Origin: Campylobacteraceae bacterium
GTDB lineage: Bacteria; Campylobacterota; Campylobacteria; Campylobacterales; Sulfurovaceae
Length of the DNA stretch: 10,830 bases
Assembly (NCBI GenBank): GCA_027063325.1
Contig: JAMOSA010000117.1
Span: 1 to 10,830 of the forward strand
Direction of reading: 5' to 3'
The translations under genes and the position numbers were made by a program. A model generated the notes under the pieces. That model searched no databases. It saw only the letters and a list, made by a program, of their open reading frames with translations, and was not told the DNA's origin. Positions 7,184-10,830 of the stretch are shown here, in pieces. The number at the start of each line of letters is the position of its first letter. Within the stretch, counting starts at the first letter, position 1.

Positions 7184-9124
7184 TTAATTATTTTTTAACT
7201 CTTCTTCTTTTTCAAGCAGATTTAGATATATATCACTCAACTTTTCATACTCTTTTTCTACTTTGGATAACTCTTCTCCAACAACAGATAAACCCTTTTG
7301 ATTGTAGCACTGGGGATTACAAAGACAACTATTTAACTCATCAATTTTACTCTCTAGCTCTTCTATCTTTTTTGGTAAAATCTCTAACTCTCTTTGCTCT
7401 TTGTAACTAAGTTTCTTTTTTACTTTCTTTGGTTGAGAGGTAGAAAGTTTTGATTTATTTATCTCATTTTCATAATTTTGGATACTCTTTAACTCTTTTT
7501 CTATCTCCAGATATTCACTATATGCAGTAAAGGATTCTTCAAAATTGCCATCTCCTTTTAGTATAAACAGCTTTTGTGCTATTTTATCTACAAAGTATCT
7601 GTCATGACTTACAAATATTACAGAGCCTTGGTAGTTTAAAAGCTTCTCTTCAAGTATATTTATTGTTTGGATATCCAAATCATTTGTAGGTTCATCAAGT
7701 ATCAAGCAGTCATAGTGTTTTGTAAACAAAAGTGCTAAAGCCACACGGTTTTTTTCTCCGCCACTTAATTGACCCACTTTTTTATCTAAGTACTCTTTTG
7801 GAAAGAGAAATGTTTTGAGGTATCCAAATACATGCATATTTCTACCCTCTACCATTACTCTGTCTCCTCCATCAGGACAGAATGTCTCTATTAGAGTGTG
7901 ATTGTCATTTAGCATCTCCCTGTGCTGATCAAAATACCCTATTGTTGCTTCACCTCTTTTGATTGTGCCTCTGTCTGGTTTTAGTTTGCCAAGTAGAAGT
8001 TTTAGAAGTGTAGATTTACCACTGCCATTTGGACCTACTATTGCTATTTTGTCTCTTTGCAAAATTCTTGCATTGAAATCTTTGATTAACTCTTTATCTC
8101 CTATTGAGTAGTAGAGTGATGATATTTCAAACAGCATCTTTTTTTTGCTAAAGCCCTTTTCACCCTTCCAACTTCTCTTTTCTCTTTCTAACTCTATTTT
8201 TATCTTTCGTATTATGGCAGGATTCTTTTTTGCCTCTTCTCTTAGTTGAAATACTCTCTTTTTTCTGCCTTGATTTCTGGTTTGTCTAGCTTGAACCCCT
8301 CTACTTAGCCACTCTTCTTCTTTTTTGAGTAGCCTAATAAGATTCTCATGCTCTTTTTGCATAGCCTCTAATCTTTGCTCTTTTTGATGTAAAAATTGTT
8401 CATATCCACCTTTGTAACTTACCAACTTATGCTCTTCTACTTCTACAATTCTTGTGGCAATTTTGTCTATGAAATATCTGTCATGTGATATAAACAGAAG
8501 TGTAAATTTCTCTTTGAGCAAAATATCTTCCAAAAATTCAACCATATATACATCAAGATGGTTTGTAGGTTCATCAAGCATTAAAACATCAGGTTTTTTT
8601 AGTATTAGTGAAGCTAATGCAACTCTTCTTTGTTCACCTCCAGAGAGTGTACTTACAAGCCTGTTTTCATACTGCTTTAGTTGAAACTCTTGGAGTACTC
8701 TTTCTATTTTGGAGTTTAAATCCCATGCATTATGGTGATCCAAAAATGCAGTAAGCTTTTCATGCTCTTTTAGCAAAGCTCTATTTTGTGGATCATTTGC
8801 TATGGCATTACTCAACTCTTCATATTTTTTTTGAGCCTCTTTCAACTCTTTTAATTCAGCTTCAATTGCCTGATATACCGTAAGCCCTTCTTTGAATATC
8901 GGTTGTTGCAACAGTAATCCAATCTCTATAGATCTATCTATAACTCTTTTGCCACTATCTGGCTCTTCAACTCCTGCAGAAATCTTCATAAGTGTCGATT
9001 TACCACATCCATTTGCACCCACTATTGCTACTCTTTCACCCTCTTCGAGGTGAAAATTCATCTGTTTGAATATCAGCTTTACATCATACTGCTTATCTAT
9101 ATCATACAAATCTATATATGCCAT
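7184..9124 (-). CDS. uup: ABC-F family ATPase Uup
   Basis: Uup is a soluble ABC-F protein with two ATP-binding domains and no membrane segments; family members act at the ribosomal E site, and E. coli Uup also binds branched DNA and limits precise transposon excision. The 646 residues show NBD1 Walker A GANGCGKST (36-44), signature LSGGEQRRVAL (160-170), Walker B LMLDEP (181-186); a linker with WLSRGVQARQTRNQGR (272-287), typical of Uup; NBD2 Walker A GPNGSGKST (364-372), signature LSGGEKNRVAL (453-463), Walker B LILDEP (474-479) and NDLD. The lysine/glutamate-rich C-terminus (about 570-646) looks like the Uup coiled coil, interrupted by CLCNPQC (600-606). The length is close to E. coli Uup (635 aa). 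The ATG is preceded by AGGAG with a 5-nt spacer, and this site overlaps the stop of the upstream AsmA-like gene. Other ABC-F subfamilies are possible but fit less well. An A-run inside the gene (8139-8146) could allow frameshifting. Confidence 0.9.
   Translation of the reverse strand: MAYIDLYDIDKQYDVKLIFKQMNFHLEEGERVAIVGANGCGKSTLMKISAGVEEPDSGKRVIDRSIEIGLLLQQPIFKEGLTVYQAIEAELKELKEAQKKYEELSNAIANDPQNRALLKEHEKLTAFLDHHNAWDLNSKIERVLQEFQLKQYENRLVSTLSGGEQRRVALASLILKKPDVLMLDEPTNHLDVYMVEFLEDILLKEKFTLLFISHDRYFIDKIATRIVEVEEHKLVSYKGGYEQFLHQKEQRLEAMQKEHENLIRLLKKEEEWLSRGVQARQTRNQGRKKRVFQLREEAKKNPAIIRKIKIELEREKRSWKGEKGFSKKKMLFEISSLYYSIGDKELIKDFNARILQRDKIAIVGPNGSGKSTLLKLLLGKLKPDRGTIKRGEATIGYFDQHREMLNDNHTLIETFCPDGGDRVMVEGRNMHVFGYLKTFLFPKEYLDKKVGQLSGGEKNRVALALLFTKHYDCLILDEPTNDLDIQTINILEEKLLNYQGSVIFVSHDRYFVDKIAQKLFILKGDGNFEESFTAYSEYLEIEKELKSIQNYENEINKSKLSTSQPKKVKKKLSYKEQRELEILPKKIEELESKIDELNSCLCNPQCYNQKGLSVVGEELSKVEKEYEKLSDIYLNLLEKEEELKNN
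8138..8146 (-). other. A8-G run containing an A_AAA_AAG slippery heptamer inside uup
   Basis: On the minus strand eight A and a G encode Lys327-Lys329 in the frame xxA AAA AAG, the same heptamer that drives -1 frameshifting in dnaX. An AAGGG (8154-8158) sits 9 nt upstream of the heptamer, in a position like the dnaX stimulator. A -1 shift would add Asp-Ala-Val and stop at 8127-8129, giving a 332-residue product made of NBD1 plus linker. I see no strong downstream stem. A second A_AAA_AAG occurs later in uup (codons 568-570), so chance is a real possibility. Confidence 0.25.
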
Positions 9125-9129
9125 TATCT

Positions 9130-9134
9130 CTCCT
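9130..9134 (-). promoter_or_regulatory. uup ribosome binding site overlapping the upstream stop codon
   Basis: The minus strand reads TAGGAG, in which TAG ends the AsmA-like gene and AGGAG is the uup Shine-Dalgarno, 5 nt before ATG. The arrangement supports co-transcription and translational coupling of the two genes. Confidence 0.75.
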
Positions 9135-10830
9135 AAAACAGTGGTACTGTTGATGCTGGTTGTTTATTGTCACTTGGAAGCATACCAGGTAATATTTTGG
9201 GCAGAGTATTTTTAATCTCATCTGGCAGTTTTGTCTTTTGTATCAATTTACCTGCCTCTTTTTCCACTTTGTTTTTTAGTGCATCAGTCAGTATTGGTGT
9301 AATTTTTGGGTGTGATATTTTGCCTTTGAGCTTGACTTTATAGATATTATCACCGGCATCGACTACTACTATGGCATCAATTTTATCTTTTAGAGTATCT
9401 ATTACTCCTCTGTTTATAGTAATTTTGAGTCTGTCTGATTCTACTCTAAAATCGAAGTAGTTTTTGTTTTTTACTATATTTGATGTAAATACTGCTCTTT
9501 GGAAGAATTCATTTGTCAAATCATAATTTAGCAAAGTACCAATTACCATTGTCAAATCACTCTTTATAAAGCTCATAGAATCAAGTGTAAACTTCACGTT
9601 GCCTTTGCTTTTGCTAATATCATAATCTATATCACCCTCACTTGTTGCATTCAACAGCTTTGGATAACCCAAAGTAAACATCAACTCTTCCCATTTGATA
9701 CCACCCATTTTGGCTTGTAGTTTAGAGCCGTCTTTTAGTAGAAAATCTACTCTGCCACCCCATGCTTTTGAGTGTCCATTTATAGCCAAAGCATTTTTAT
9801 ATTGAATCTTTCCGTCAATATCCATTTTGCCTCTGTATGTTTTTGTCGTGAGTGGCTGCAGTTTTTTCAAATCTGGTATGAGCAGTTTGTAATCACCATC
9901 TAGCGTAGAGCTTTGCAGATCTATAATAAGCTTTTTGAAATCAATTTTGGCCATAGATGTATCTAGTTTTGCATTTGCCATAAACTCACCGGCTGATAGT
10001 CTGCCTTTGCTGTTTAGTCTGTAGCTGAATCTCTTGCCAAGATTGGTATTAAATTCTCTTTTTATGACAGCAGTATCCAAATATCCGCCAAGAGAGAGAG
10101 ATAGCGTACCCATTTGAGCACTTATTGAATCCATCTTCAACTCCAAATTCATTAGAGATTTGTTAAAGAGTTGTGGTTGAGCTAATCTCCTTGCCCATTG
10201 ATTTGGATCATTACCCTTTAGTGTCAGTGTCAATTTATCATTTTGGTATATAAAGTTTGTATCTCCACCAAAACTTTTTGACTTTCCGTCTATTCTGAAA
10301 TAATCTCTTGGTGACAGATATGCGATTTTTCCATCAACTCCCAATGTACCTGATAGAGGTATATTGGCAACTTTTGAGAGTTTTGATAGATTTGTTATAA
10401 CTAGTTTGTAGTTACTCTGCAAAGCTCCTGCTATTGTACTGTATGTAATATCTGTTGCTTTTAGTTTGATTGCTCCAAGTTCAAGATTTGCAAGGGCTTT
10501 GATATTCATATTTGCCATTTTACCATCTATACCAAATTTGAATCTCTTTAAGTCAGAAAGATCTATACCGTTATGTCTTTTTATATAGTCACTGTCAAGT
10601 TCACCTTTGCCATAAAAGTTGAAAGTTCCATTTAGTTTTTTGACACTTGCTAGAGTAATTTTACCATCTATAGAACTGTTTTTTGTGTAGTTTGGTTCTT
10701 TGATTATCTGCATTACTCTAGCCAGTCTCAAGCCGTTGATTTTGACTTTAAGCTTGTCACTGTCATAAAAAAACCGTGTAGTTCCGCCAAATGAGGTTGT
10801 AGTACCGCCTATTTGAAGTCTGTTTTTTGG
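9133..10830 (-). CDS. AsmA/YhdP/TamB-like envelope protein, 5'-truncated by the window edge
   Basis: The frame is open from the last base of the window (no stop through 10830), so the TTG at 10731 is not a real start; 565 residues are visible and the N-terminus, where a membrane anchor would be expected, is missing. The sequence is a long run of alternating-polarity beta strands with many 'xDGKI' turns and no enzyme motif. It consists of three tandem modules of about 170 residues, each opening with [FW]GG (first residue at 10791, 10272 and 9762) followed by a strand ending in x-KL. Modules 1 and 2 also share a segment of the form [SD]YKL[VL]I...L and a 'DGKI-x-Y' turn just before the next [FW]GG. 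The tail is Lys-rich and Pro-rich, like the end of AsmA-type proteins. Such proteins form grooved beta structures that span the periplasm and move phospholipids to the outer membrane; this function is inferred from fold-like features, not from a recognised signature. It is coupled to uup downstream. Confidence 0.65.
   Translation of the reverse strand, partial: PKNRLQIGGTTTSFGGTTRFFYDSDKLKVKINGLRLARVMQIIKEPNYTKNSSIDGKITLASVKKLNGTFNFYGKGELDSDYIKRHNGIDLSDLKRFKFGIDGKMANMNIKALANLELGAIKLKATDITYSTIAGALQSNYKLVITNLSKLSKVANIPLSGTLGVDGKIAYLSPRDYFRIDGKSKSFGGDTNFIYQNDKLTLTLKGNDPNQWARRLAQPQLFNKSLMNLELKMDSISAQMGTLSLSLGGYLDTAVIKREFNTNLGKRFSYRLNSKGRLSAGEFMANAKLDTSMAKIDFKKLIIDLQSSTLDGDYKLLIPDLKKLQPLTTKTYRGKMDIDGKIQYKNALAINGHSKAWGGRVDFLLKDGSKLQAKMGGIKWEELMFTLGYPKLLNATSEGDIDYDISKSKGNVKFTLDSMSFIKSDLTMVIGTLLNYDLTNEFFQRAVFTSNIVKNKNYFDFRVESDRLKITINRGVIDTLKDKIDAIVVVDAGDNIYKVKLKGKISHPKITPILTDALKNKVEKEAGKLIQKTKLPDEIKNTLPKILPGMLPSDNKQPASTVPLF

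Noticed and set aside
7184..9124. ABC-F protein as an antibiotic-resistance (target-protection) factor
   Set aside because: The linker and C-terminal coiled coil look like the housekeeping Uup group, and the gene is in an operon with an envelope gene, not with mobile DNA.
10729..10731. TTG at 10731 as the start of the AsmA-like gene
   Set aside because: The frame continues without a stop to 10830 and the upstream 33 codons carry the first [FW]GG module motif, so the gene is truncated by the window.
1..10830. CRISPR arrays, tRNA or rRNA genes, insertion sequences
   Set aside because: No regularly spaced repeats, cloverleaf-like segments, transposase motifs or flanking inverted repeats were seen; intergenic space totals only about 400 nt.

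Overview
The window carries six protein-coding genes on a chromosome that looks like that of an epsilonproteobacterium (Campylobacterota). This rests on the low G+C content, the A/T-rich intergenic DNA with -10-like boxes but poor -35 boxes, and an enoyl-ACP reductase that resembles the Helicobacter/Campylobacter FabI type from memory. No database search was possible, so genus is not assigned. The sequence shows no tRNA, rRNA, CRISPR array, insertion sequence or phage gene.

Layout. Positions 1-1967 (+) hold the last 654 residues of the disaggregase ClpB; its start lies before the window. A short convergent gap with a GC-rich hairpin (about 1981-2005) separates it from five genes on the minus strand. 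In transcription order (right to left) these are: a 5'-truncated AsmA/YhdP/TamB-like envelope protein (9133 to the window end), the ABC-F ATPase Uup (7184-9124), a large SWIM-SNF2 helicase-like ATPase (3731-6979), enoyl-ACP reductase FabI (2783-3604), and a SpoU/TrmH-family RNA 2'-O-methyltransferase (2024-2779).

Transcription units. The AsmA-like gene and uup are 8 nt apart, and uup's ribosome binding site overlaps the upstream stop, so they are probably one operon. The SNF2 gene stands alone, with its own -10-like box in a 204-nt gap. fabI has an extended -10 and a strong ribosome binding site, and is followed after 2 nt by the methyltransferase gene, so those two are probably co-transcribed. 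Three start codons differ from the longest open frame: clpB runs in from upstream, SNF2 starts at 6979 and fabI at 3604.

Functionally this is mainly housekeeping: proteostasis (ClpB), fatty-acid synthesis (FabI), rRNA/tRNA modification (TrmH family), ribosome or DNA-junction ATPase (Uup) and envelope lipid traffic (AsmA-like). The parts most worth a second look are the three tandem modules of about 170 residues in the AsmA-like protein, the solitary SWIM-SNF2 protein with a roughly 500-residue uncharacterised middle region, and a dnaX-like slippery sequence inside uup. I found no convincing multi-gene undescribed system.
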